Assembly: GCA_026075535.2 (NCBI GenBank)
Contig: AP026542.1
Coordinates: forward strand, 6,944,001-7,008,000
Source: Tricholoma matsutake
Lineage: Eukaryota > Basidiomycota > Agaricomycetes > Agaricales > Tricholomataceae
Direction: 5' to 3'
Length of the DNA: 64,000 nucleotides
Part shown: positions 1 to 9,952 of the stretch, piece by piece
Numbering within the stretch: the stretch's first letter is position 1
Layout of the letters: each line of letters begins with the position of its first letter
Program-made: the position numbers and the translations under genes
The notes under the pieces: generated by a model
Database searches by the model: none
The model's input: the letters and a program-made list of their open reading frames with translations, nothing else
Told to the model about the DNA's origin: nothing

Positions 1-124
1 GCCCAAGATAGGCAGGTACGGACTGGACGACACTTCCCAAAGCTCCACAGAGTCCCTACACACTATTCCAGATAATCTCGCCTTTATTACGCCACCATTT
101 TCGCCAAACGCGCTCCCTAGTGAC

Positions 125-1242
125 ATGGACGCATCAGAACGCTTCGACGCGCTTGAAAGCGACGTTTCCGGAATGCGCGCGCAAATCGACTCGCTTAAAT
201 CTACGATTGAAAACTTCATTAGGACCCTCCAGGCTAACCCTACGACCAATAGTTCCCCCTTTATGACTCCAAGCGCACCCAACAACGACGTTTTGCCAAA
301 CGCGTCCACTAAGGAACATGCCCAGATCAAACCGTCCCCCCCCACTGAATTTAATGGTGCACATGTGCAGGGACGTGCATTCCTTAATTCCTGTGAGTTA
401 TACATTAGTCTCCAGTTGCATCAATTCGTTGATGAGGCTGCAAAAATTTATTGGGCCTTCACATACATGAAATCTGAACGCGCCTATCTCTATGTGGACC
501 ATATCCTATGTCAAACTAAAGAACTCGGTTCTCTACCTTTCTCCACTTGGGGTGACTTTCGAGCTGAGTTCGTATGCCACTTCTTCCCCCTCAATGAATG
601 CCACCGAGCAGTGACACGACTTGAGTCATCCACTTACCACCAGGGACATCGATCCATGGACGACTATATCGATGAGTTCAAGGATTTGGTGGACATGGCA
701 GGATATGGGAGTGGGTTACCAGTGGTGGTGAAGTTCCGATGGGGGCTCAACCGAGAATTCAGGACCAGATTGCACAGATGTTGGAAGGGCGCCCAGCAGA
801 CGATGATATCCTTGCTTGGTATGAAGCTGCTTCACTCTGTGATGAGAGCTGACTCACAAATGCGGCGTTTAATGCTGCATTCCATGCTTCAACTACCACT
901 CATATGCCCTACACCTTCAATCGAAGCCTCCCCTGCCCTAACCCCATTCCTGTTCATCAAACTCCCACACCAGCCGTCAATGTCCCAGTACCAATGGATG
1001 TTGATGCAGCCTGCAGCCGTGCACATAAGTTGGATCTCTGCTACTGTTGTGGGGAACCTGGACACAGGGCTGGAGTGTGTCCCCATCGTCAGGATATCCG
1101 CATGCTCACCCCCAAGGGACGAGACAAACTCCTGCAAGATTTGTTGGTGCTTGTAGATGTTGAGGAAGCGAAGGATCAAGTTGCAGAGGAGATTAAGTTG
1201 GAAGTTGTAGAGGAGCAGGATTTTCCTATTCGCAGCGAGTGA
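125..1242 (+). pseudogene. A1 Gag (capsid/nucleocapsid), frameshifted
   Basis: This is the Gag structural protein that would form the retrotransposon particle and bind its RNA. The ATG at 125 opens a frame starting MDASERFDALESDV, with a coiled-coil-like N-terminus followed by the conserved retrotransposon Gag region (for example YMKSERAYLYVD and DDYIDEFKDL). Near 756 one A is missing relative to A2 (cgagaattc against cgagaaattc), so the second half continues in another frame. That half holds the zinc knuckle CYCCGEPGHRAGVCP (CX2CX4HX4C) near 1040-1085. The matching gene in A2 is 57831-58828. The frameshift makes this copy non-functional. Confidence 0.85.
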
Positions 1243-1348
1243 ATCGTACGCCCTCACTGCCTGTCCATAACCGCTTTGAAGTCTTGTCAGTTGAATCCCC
1301 GGAGAATGAATCCATTTCTGTGACTGCTCCCTCTCTGACCCTTCGAAG

Positions 1349-2784
1349 TTGGCTAAAGACATACCTGCTCTCCCCATCTCTCCTTCTACTCCACGTCCCA
1401 AAATTAAATCATGGGAGCGTAAACTACCACGCAAGTATATTGTGGCATCCACTCCCTCTGCACATTCCTTAAACCTAGCCATCGAACTGCAGACAACCGA
1501 CACTGAACAGATACTCGGTGTCTCTGTGCTCCTGGACTCTGGTGCGACTGGTCTCTTCATCGATTCCCATCTGGTACAACAACATCGCCTAAATACTCGC
1601 TCACTCTCATGTCTGATACCTGTATATAACGTGGATGGATCCCCAAATGAAGCTGGTGCCATCCGAGAGGTTGCAGACCTGGTTCTCCATTACAAAGATC
1701 ATAGTGAGCATGCCCTTTTTGCTGTCACTCAATTAGGAAAGCAAAAGGTGATTTTGGGATATCCATGGCTTCGAGACCATAACCCAGAGGTCAACTGGCG
1801 TACCGGGGAGGTTACCATGAGCCGATGTCCATCCTGCTGTCGGACATGTTTCACAGAAGCCAGGCAAGAACATCATGGACAGAAGGCAGCAATACAACGT
1901 ACTCAGAAGTTTTGTGCTGGACCCCTGCCTATACCTGAAGTGGAATTGGAAGGGGTTCCTGATCTAATGCCGGACTCGGATGATGATGATGAGGACCCGG
2001 AGGAAGTGGAGGAGGGTGATCGGACCTTCTACACTGTGATTTGCTCATCGCATGAGGTGTGTGCCACATCAAACATATCCCAACGCCTCGCCGAGGCCTT
2101 CCACAAAAACAATGCTGCTAAATCCTCTACTAACTCCTTACTCCCTCATCTCCATGAGTTTGAAGACGTGTTCTCCAAGGAGTCATTCGACTCTCTTCCT
2201 GCGCGCAAGCCATGGGATCACGCGATTGAACTCCCGGCGCAACCCCTTCATCCTGCAAGGTCTATCCTCTCTCTCCGGAAGAACAATGGCAGCTTGACCA
2301 GTTCATCGACGAGCACCTGGCCTCTGGACGTATTCGACCATCGAAGTCACCCATGGCCTCTCCCTTTTTCTTTGTCAAGAAGAAGGATGGCTCACTTCGA
2401 CCAGTTCAAGACTACAGAAGGCTCAACAACATCACGGTCAAAAATCGCTACCCACTACCCCTCATCTCCAAACTCGTAAACCAGCTCCATGGAGCCCGAT
2501 ACTTCACCAAGCTTGATGTCCATTGGGGCTATAATAATGTGAGGATAAAGGAGGGAGATGAGTGGAAGGCAGCCTTTCGTACCAACCGTGGTCTTTTTGA
2601 ACCGCTTGTCATGTTCTTTGGCCTTACTAATAGCCCTGCCACCTTTCAGACCATGATGAACAACATCTTCCATGACCTCATCCTCGAAGGCATTGTCTGC
2701 ATCTATCTCGACGACATCCTCATCTTCACTCGCACGGTTGAAGAGCACTGTCGCATCATGCGCCTCGTCCTAGAGCGACTTTGA
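1349..2784 (+). pseudogene. A1 protease and reverse transcriptase, broken
   Basis: This is the first half of Pol. The aspartic protease has its active site in LLDSGATGLFID (DSG near 1535-1545) and the flap/C-terminal motif ILGYPWLRDHNPEVNW near 1750-1795. An acidic linker follows (DSDDDDEDPEEVEEGD). The RT begins with [18 protein letters not shown] and has [15 protein letters not shown] and the catalytic YLDDILIF near 2704-2727. Near 2240 a few bases are missing relative to A2, shifting the frame between protease and RT. The TGA at 2782-2784 lies just after the RT palm and is present at the same place in A2. Proteolytic maturation and cDNA synthesis would be its roles in the particle. Confidence 0.88.
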
Positions 2785-4234
2785 CAGTACAAACTCTACC
2801 TTCGTCAGGACAAATGCGAGTTCAAAAGGACCAAGATCGAGTACCTCGGCCTGATTATCTTGGAGGGTCAAGTGGAGATGGATCCTATCAAGGTAAATGG
2901 GGTCACAGCTTGGCCGACGCCCACAAACAAGAAGGAGGTGCAGTCTTTCCTGGGCTTCATCAATTTCTATCGGTGTTTTATCAAGGATTTCTCACATCAT
3001 GCACGACCACTGTTCGACTTGACAGGAAAGGAGGCATGGAGGTGGGATAATGCACAACAGGAGGCATTTGAAAAGCTTAAGGAGATGGTCACTTCCACTC
3101 TGATCCTTACCTTTGCTGACGATTCGCATCCTTTTCGTGTAGAAGCTGACAGTTCTGACTTTGCGATGGGCGCCGTGTTGTCTCAGCAGTCTCCGGAGGA
3201 CCAGAAGTGGCATCCTGTTGCATTCTACTCCAAAAGCCTTAGTGCTGTAGAGCGAAACTATGAGATCCATGACAAGGAGATGTTGGTGATAATGCGTGCG
3301 CTTGAGGAGTGGCAACACTTCCTCGAGGGTGCCCAACACAAGGTGGAAATTTGGACGGATCACAAGAATCTCGAGTACTTCATGACGGCCAAGAAATTGA
3401 ACCGTCATCAAGCTCGTTGGTCCCTGTATCTATCTAGATTCGACTTCTCCTTACACCACCATCCGGGTTGCAGCATGGGGAAGACCAATGCCCTATCCTG
3501 ATGTGCAGACCATGGGGATGGCAGCGGTGACAACCAAAACATTGTGCTGTTGCAGCCAGACCTGTTCACCATTCGGGCACTGGAAGGCATTGCACCCCAG
3601 GGCGAGGAGCGGGACATCCTACATGACATTCATCGCGCAAACCGTAGCGGTTTACATGAGGATGTTGTTGCCCGAGCTGTTAAAGAACTGAGGAAGGGAT
3701 CGACCCTTTTCTTACGTGCGGCAGAGTGGGCTGAAAAGGAGGACTTGTTGTATTTCAGGGATCACATCTATGTTCCCAATGACCCAGACCTTCGCTGGCG
3801 CATCATATCCCAACACCATGACTCACAGATTGCTGGCCACCCCGGACGCTGGAAGACCTTGGAGCTCACCTCACGGAACTATTGGTGGCCACAAATGTCA
3901 CGGCTCATTGGTCAGTATTGTCACACTTGTGACCTTTGCTTATGCACCAAGGTTCCTCGCCGCAAGCCTATTGGTGAGCTACACCCTCTTCCTGTTCCAG
4001 AGAGTCGTTGGGATGTCGTCAGCGTCGACTTTGTGGTGGAATTGCCAGAGTCAAATGGGTTTGATGCGGTGATGTGCACAGTTGACTCAGTGGGAAAACA
4101 CGCTCACTTCATTCCCACTCACACCACTGTCAGTGCCCTAGGTGCCACTCGACTCTACCTCCACCACGTGTGGAAATTACATGGACTTCCTGGTGCCTTC
4201 CTCTCAGATCGTGGCCCTCAGTTCATGGCAGAGT
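2785..4234 (+). pseudogene. A1 RNase H and integrase (truncated), broken
   Basis: This continues the RT frame. The connection/thumb segment includes VQSFLGFINFYRCFIKDF. RNase H follows, with FRVEADSSDFAMGAVLSQ and WTDHKNLEYF. The TGA at 3499-3501 is CGA in A2, a CpG-type transition. Integrase begins with the zinc-binding H-H-C-C region (HHDSQIAGHPG ... CHTCDLCLC) and reaches the first catalytic Asp (VSVDFVVELPES) and the second region (LSDRGPQFMAE). The sequence then breaks at 4234 into element B, so the third catalytic residue (Glu) and the chromodomain are lost. Confidence 0.87.
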
Positions 4235-5430
4235 CTTCTCTAGATGCCTGCAAGAAAGTTACCACCACACATGCCTTATGGGCCAAGGCCAGTGTCCCCA
4301 TAGTTGCTGCTATCTTTGATACCAGCCTTGAAGAAGATTACATTGAAGAAGACTTTGTCGACTCAGACAAGTTTAACAAGTACGTGCCCTCTCCTACTGC
4401 ATCCCTACTCCTAGATCTATGGGACCATCTCTGGTGGGACTGTTGTATCAACACCCTGTTTACCTGTGCACTGTCTCCAATTCGAGCGCTAATCGATCAT
4501 GGTGCTCCACCAGTACTGATATCTGAAGAGATGGTTGAACTTTACGGTCTCGCCTATCGCATGCTTTTCAAACCTTTTGCCATTTCTGCAGCTTTCATTA
4601 CTGGCCAATCAAAACCTCAACCCATCCTTTTAACTGAGTACTGTAGACTGAATGTAATTTCACAAGATGCAGCCTGGAAATCACATACTATGAATGCCAT
4701 CATTTGCCCCCAACTCCAGACAGACCTCATACTCGGCCTTGACTTCCTTGTGAAAAATTGTTGTCAACGCAGAACTTAAAACCGTCATTGCTAAGGAAAC
4801 TGGTTACAATTTGCTACACCCGCCTGACCCAACACTGAAACATATTCCACTGAGAATCTTGCCACCGTGCAATGCCATTGTGAAAGACAACTACTGAAAG
4901 CAAGTCATGAACATATACGAGAGCTCTGGACACTAGTACACTGTGAACTTTTGCAACATTTCTTTTGAAGAACACCCCAGGAAATTTGACATGGAAAAAC
5001 ATTCTGTCAGAGGCCTGAACATCCTAGGCTTACTCACTACCCATATCAAACAATTAGCAGCACAAACCAGACTTATGAAATATGATACCAAAATGAAAAA
5101 GGAATTCACAGATTGTTTCCCAACTGATATTCCCCATGTCCATGACCTACCAAAAGATGTCTATCACCACATCGAAGTCAAGCCAGGCATCTCCATATCT
5201 ACCATGTGAGCTTACTCATGTCCCCGCAAATACCAAACAGGTTGGAAAACTCTGATAGATCAACATTATGCAGCAGGTTGAATTAGACCTTCCTACTCGC
5301 AATACACATCACCCTCCTTCATTGTACCCAAAGCCGACACTACTGTTTTACCACGCTGGGTCAACAACTACCGCATTTTGAACTGTGTGACTGTCCCCAA
5401 CAATTACCCTCTTCCCCATATCAATGATAT
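4235..5430 (+). pseudogene. Element B fragment: protease to N-terminal RT
   Basis: This is nearly identical to the reverse complement of 59421-60632 in the complete element B; I see about one difference per 100-300 bases, plus a 15-base deletion between short direct repeats near 4288. It begins just after the Gag zinc knuckle (SLDACKKVTTTHALWAK). It contains the protease core SPIRALIDHGAPPVLISEEM, with DHG in place of the usual DSG/DTG, and DLILGLDFLV. The RT N-terminus follows (RPSYSQYTSPSFIVPKADTT, RWVNNYRILNCVTVPNNYPL). It ends at HINDI, exactly where A is inserted in B at the other end of the window, and is followed directly by an A LTR. In-frame stops are present. Confidence 0.9.
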
Positions 5431-5856
5431 TGTAAGGGGACTAGGGGGGTGCCCTGTGTGTTTTTCCTATTTTTTATGTTCGTCCTATATTTTTCCTCAC
5501 CTCATTTCCTTCTATTCTTCATTTTCTATGATTTTTCCGGATTTTATTACTAATTTTCCCTTTCTATCATGTTTGTACATGTTGACACTTTTATATTTAG
5601 AGGCGGAGTACCCCTTCCGACACCTACCCCTTGGTATGATGTCATTCGGCGGCCTTGATCCGCCTATCTCTGCCTTTTTCTATTTTTAGGTTATATTTGA
5701 TTTTTGTCGTCTTCACATATACTGGGCATCAGCAAGGGGATCCTTAGAGTTTTCTCTTCAGATTTCCCTTTGCTAGGTGTGTCCCCAATGCCTGTATTAT
5801 GTAGTATAATTTTAACTTCAGATTTCCCTTTGCTAGAGGCTTAGGTTGCCCTTATA
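5431..5856 (+). repeat. Element A LTR (isolated in the composite locus)
   Basis: A 426-bp sequence beginning TGTAAGGGG and ending CCCTTATA, so the ends form a short imperfect inverted repeat. It matches the two LTRs of A2 (53379-53804 and 58995-59420) over its full length, about 10 differences from the A2 5' LTR by my reading. It is preceded by gatat, the same target bases as at the A2/B junction. The far side runs into a short filler and then element C rather than into A internal sequence or the expected target duplication. Confidence 0.92.
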
Positions 5857-5880
5857 AAGTGCCCAGTCTTGCGGGTCCAG

Positions 5881-7950
5881 ATAACAAATTGTAACACTGT
5901 GCCTTTGCAATTAGGCACTGTGGGCAGCCGTTCGAAGATAAACTTTGGACTCTTCACCAATTTTGAGATCGGTGGAGTGGTAAATACCCACTATTTTGAT
6001 GTAGTTAACATCAATAGATATGATGCCATTCTGGGAACCGTGTTTATGAGGAAGCATGGTATAGTCCTAGACTTTGAACGCGACGAAGTACACATTAAAG
6101 GAAAGCACCTCAATACAGTAATTGAGGGCCCTAACACCTTCATGCAAGCCAGACGGCATGCTATGCGGCCTCAACCTCCAAAGGATGAGTGACTCCATAG
6201 TAGGTACCCGACCACTAAAAAAGTAAGAGACCCAGACAAAGTTGTCCCGAGTTCTACACAGGCCCAGCCTCCCTCTGTGAAACAGAGGAAGGCAGAAATC
6301 GAGGAAGTGGACAATGTCGAGGCTCAACATCATCGTTCAGGCTTGAGGGTATCGGACCCCATATTGCTGGGGCCTGACGAGAAGCCTGAAAGTGATAATG
6401 AGGACAAATTAGAAGAGTTTGTCTGAGAATTCACTTGGGATCAATTCCCCAAGGGCCCTAAATTCGAACCTTTTGGGTTCGACCCTTCCATTCCTGTGGT
6501 GCTACTGCCAGAACAAGTCAATGACTTGAACAACGTTCTCTTTGCAATATGCAAAGACTTGGCATCCAAGGCCTACTCAAAAGGTCCTCTCTCCAAGAAA
6601 GACCTTCCACGTCTTCGAGAAGAGTGGAAACAATCTTGTCAGGATATCCTCAGCGGAGTACCTGACAAAATACCTCCCCTTAGGGAGATAAACCATCACA
6701 TCCCACTAGTGGATGAAAAGAAGAAGTACAATTACTATCTTCCAAAGTGTCCAGACTTGATGAGGAAACCCCTCTCTGAGAAGGTAGTGAAATACTGCAG
6801 AGCAGGGTGGTGGCGCCCTGCTCGAGCAGAGCAAGCTGCTCCAATGCTAGTGGTGCCAAAGAAATCAGGAGCGATTCGCACTGTGATTAACACCATGAAG
6901 AGGAATGCGAATATGGTGAAAGATGTTACACCGTTTCCTGATCAAGACATGATTCATCTTGATGTTGCTCGAGCTACATATCACTTGAAGATAGATCTCT
7001 TGGATGCTTACGAGCAAGTCCAAGTGTAACCAGATGACATCTGGAAAACCACCTTTTTGACGGTTCAAGGTGTATATGAAAGCCTGGTTATGCAACAAGG
7101 CAACTGCAATGCACCATCAACCTTTCAAAGGTTGATGAATTTAGTCTTCCGAGATTACATCGGAATATTCATCCATGCGTACTTGGATGATATCTTCGTG
7201 TTTAGTAACTTGATTGAGGAACACCAGAAACATCTGGAGCTAGTATTCAACAAACTATGCGAGCATGCTCTGTACCTTTGTGCAGAGAAGTGCAAGCTCT
7301 ATGCTGAGAAGGTAGAGTGCCTAGGTCATATGATTGATGAGCATGGGCTGCATGCAGACAGTGACAAGATGGCCCATATATGAGAGTGGAAGACACCTCG
7401 TAACTATCACAAAGTCCAGAGATTCTTGGGACTTGTGCAATATCTGGCTCATTTATTGCCAGATATCAGTGCTTATACTAGTCCGCTCTCTGCGATGACT
7501 AAAAACAGCACCTCATTTCTATGGTGGCCATTACACAATCACTGCTTCCAGATGATTAAAGACATCTGTTGCACAACACCGGTGCTTAAGCCGATCGACC
7601 CAAAGTCGCCTGAGCCAATCTGGGTGATCTGTGATGCCTCAGTCTTTGGGACTGGTGCAATGTATGGTCAAGGACCTGAGTGGCAAACTTGCTGCCCGGC
7701 AGGTTTCTTGTCCAAGAAATTCTCAGATGCTCAAAGGAACTACTGTACCTTTGAGCACGAGACCATTGCTATACTTAAGGCCCTCCTCAAGTGGGAAGAC
7801 AAACTGATCGGTAGACGGATCCACATCGTCACCAATCACCAAGCACTGGAATTCTTCCAGACCCAGCGCAGACTTTCTGCTAGGCAGATGCAGTGGATGG
7901 AATACCTATTGTGTTTGACTTTGACATTAGATATGTCAAAGGGAAACTAA
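5881..7950 (+). pseudogene. C1 protease remnant, reverse transcriptase and RNase H
   Basis: The second half of the protease is present (THYFDVVNINRYDAILGTVF), but the DSG active site seen in C2 lies before the truncation. A charged linker leads to the RT: KYNYYLPKCPDLMRKPL, PMLVVPKKSGAIRTVINTMK, KIDLLDAYEQVQV and the catalytic AYLDDIFVFS near 7180-7205. RNase H follows, with PIWVICDASVFGTGAMYGQ near 7620 and VTNHQALEFFQ. Premature stops occur near 6424 (TGA), 7029 (TAA) and 7381 (TGA). At the first site C2 has a sense codon (CAG). The frame is otherwise conserved with C2. Confidence 0.88.
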
Positions 7951-9839
7951 ACAAAGTAGTGGATGCTCTGTCCCGCTACTACCAATTTGACTCTTGGGAC
8001 GACACCCCATTAGTCCAACACTACGTCTTTGCAGACGTGTGCCTCAATCCTAACCATGAGGACCTCCTGTGGTATCGACATCTCGAATTAAAGAATCGAG
8101 TAATTGAGACTTGCTCCGCTGCTGCTCAGCAGAAGCGAGTCGGTGAACAGCTTAGAGCTCTTTGGGAACTTATCAAAGAGCAGGATGTAGCTGGAGCCAG
8201 AATGACTGCGAATACTGAAGGTGCAGGTCCGTCTTCTTCTGGACAGCCACAATTGGAGGAAAACCCCTTGATTTATGCATCTCTGATTAAGGGACCGGAT
8301 TTTCGCGTCCATATGTCAAAGTTGGATCCTCTGAATGACGACATCCAGAGAGGATACATCAAGGACCAAGTTTTCAAGAAGATTCTTCAAAGTCCAGGAG
8401 ACCACCCAGATTTTAGCATCCAGAATGGTTTCATCTGGAGGAAGAACCGAGGTGGTGAGGACATCTTGTGCATCCCCACCTCCACTTCCAAAGGTACGAC
8501 CCTGCATGGTCGTATAATTGAGCAGGCCCACAGTATTGTGGGACATTTTGGGCCAGTCAAAACTTCAGAGTACATCCGACGTTGGTATTGGTGGCCTCGA
8601 CTTCAGTGTGAAGTCGAGAAATACTGTGATTCTTGCGAGCATTGTATACACTCAAAAGGTGAATACTGTTCCCCGCGAGGCAAATTGCACTTGCTCCCCA
8701 CTCCCTTGAGACCATGGGAGTCCATTGGGATGGACTTTATCAGACCCTTCCCAGAGTCCGAGGGATTTGACTACCTTTGGGTGATCATCTGTCATCTGTC
8801 TTCCATGGTTCACCTAGTACCAGTGAACATGACGATGACTGCATCACAACTATCTCCCATCTTTGTGAAGGAGATTGTCTGTTTGCATGGACTACCTGGC
8901 TCGATTGTTTGTGATTGAGACTCTAAATTCACATCCAAATGGTGGCATGAAATCCACCGTATCTTGGACATCAAGATACTTATGTCCACTTCATTCCATC
9001 CACAGACGGATGGAATGGCGGAATGTGCAAATCATTTGATCGCTCAGATTCTCCGAGTGTTCGTTGCATCCAATCAAAAAGATTGGGTAAAATTCCTCTC
9101 TCTCGTAGAGTTTGCCATAAACTCTACCACTAACAGGGCAATGGGGATGGCCCCGTTTGAAATCAACTATGGATTCTTGCCTCGTATGATGTAAGAACTT
9201 CCTTCTACAGAATGCATTCCTCCTGGAGTGCGTACATTTGCAATGAATGCCCTGTGAAACATGGCAGTGGTGGCCCATGATAGCATCATCGCTGAAAGAG
9301 TGTTTCAGCGACACTATACTAATAAACATTGGCACGAGGAGCCTGATATCAAACAAGGAGATTTTGTCTGCTTGTCCACAAAAAACCTAGCGCTACCAAA
9401 AGGGCACGCTAGTAAACTATTGCCTAAATTCGTAGGACCATACAAGGTCCTATGGGCCTTCCCCGAGACATCCAACTATGTGTTGGATCTTCCTACAGAA
9501 CTGAAATGCCGGCATATACACCAGCATTTCCATGTGAGCCTACTAAGGCCTCACCATCCTAACGACAACGTGTTGTTTCCCAACAGGCATTATCCCGATG
9601 CATATGACTTCGGTGCCCCAGATGACACCGAATGGTATGTCAAAGAGATCACGGCACACAAGTGGTGTGGCCGTACCATCCAGTTTGAAGTTAAGTGGAG
9701 TCTGGGAGACACCACTTGGGAACCTTTAGTGAACTGCAATGATCTTGCAGCCCTAGACACTTATCTGGCACTAATGGGTGCCAGAGACTGGCAAGATTTG
9801 CCCAAATGCACAGGAACTCCTGCGCGTCAATGGATGTAA
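7951..9839 (+). pseudogene. C1 integrase with C-terminal chromodomain
   Basis: Integrase would insert the element's cDNA. The zinc-binding region reads HSIVGHFGPVKTSEYIRRWY followed by CDSCEHCIHS (HHCC), near 8530-8655. The catalytic core starts at SIGMDFIRPFPESEGFDYLW (first Asp). The second region VCD-stop-DSKFTSKWW has TGA at 8916-8918, shared with C2. The third region is FHPQTDGMAECANHL (Glu). A TAA near 9193 is CAA in C2. The C-terminal chromodomain is WYVKEITAHKWCGRTIQFEV then KWSLGDTTWEPL (about 9630-9725), an HP1-like module known in chromoviruses to steer integration to heterochromatin. It ends at 9839, about 113 bases before the third ORF. Confidence 0.9.
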
Positions 9840-9952
9840 TGAATTGGAAATTTCCAAGTCACATTGCAACTTGCCCAGGGTTTTCACACTCTGCAAATTT
9901 ACTTTGTGCTGAGTTTCAATTGTTTTTTTCTTCATCGCTTGGTACAATTACC

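Larger units (their letters stand above)
1..4234 (+). mobile_element. Ty3/gypsy element A, copy 1 (A1), truncated at both ends
   Basis: This is the internal region of a chromodomain-type Ty3/gypsy retrotransposon. It aligns end to end, inverted, with the complete copy A2 (53379-59420). The window opens inside the 5' leader: bases 1-30 match the reverse complement just inside the 5' LTR of A2. Homology stops in the integrase at 4234, where element B sequence begins. Gag, protease, RT, RNase H and most of integrase are present; the C-terminal integrase, chromodomain and 3' LTR are missing. In sampled stretches A1 differs from A2 by roughly 5-9%, almost all transitions, and A1 keeps more CpG. 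Confidence 0.93.

Noticed and set aside
889..1662. 257-residue antisense ORF over A1 gag-protease
   Set aside because: It is a shadow of the gag/protease coding strand with no known motifs.
5378..5689. Protein of about 100 residues starting in element B and running into the A LTR (repeated at 59162-59473)
   Set aside because: The frame merely passes from B's RT into a non-coding LTR; its phenylalanine-rich end is AT-rich LTR sequence.
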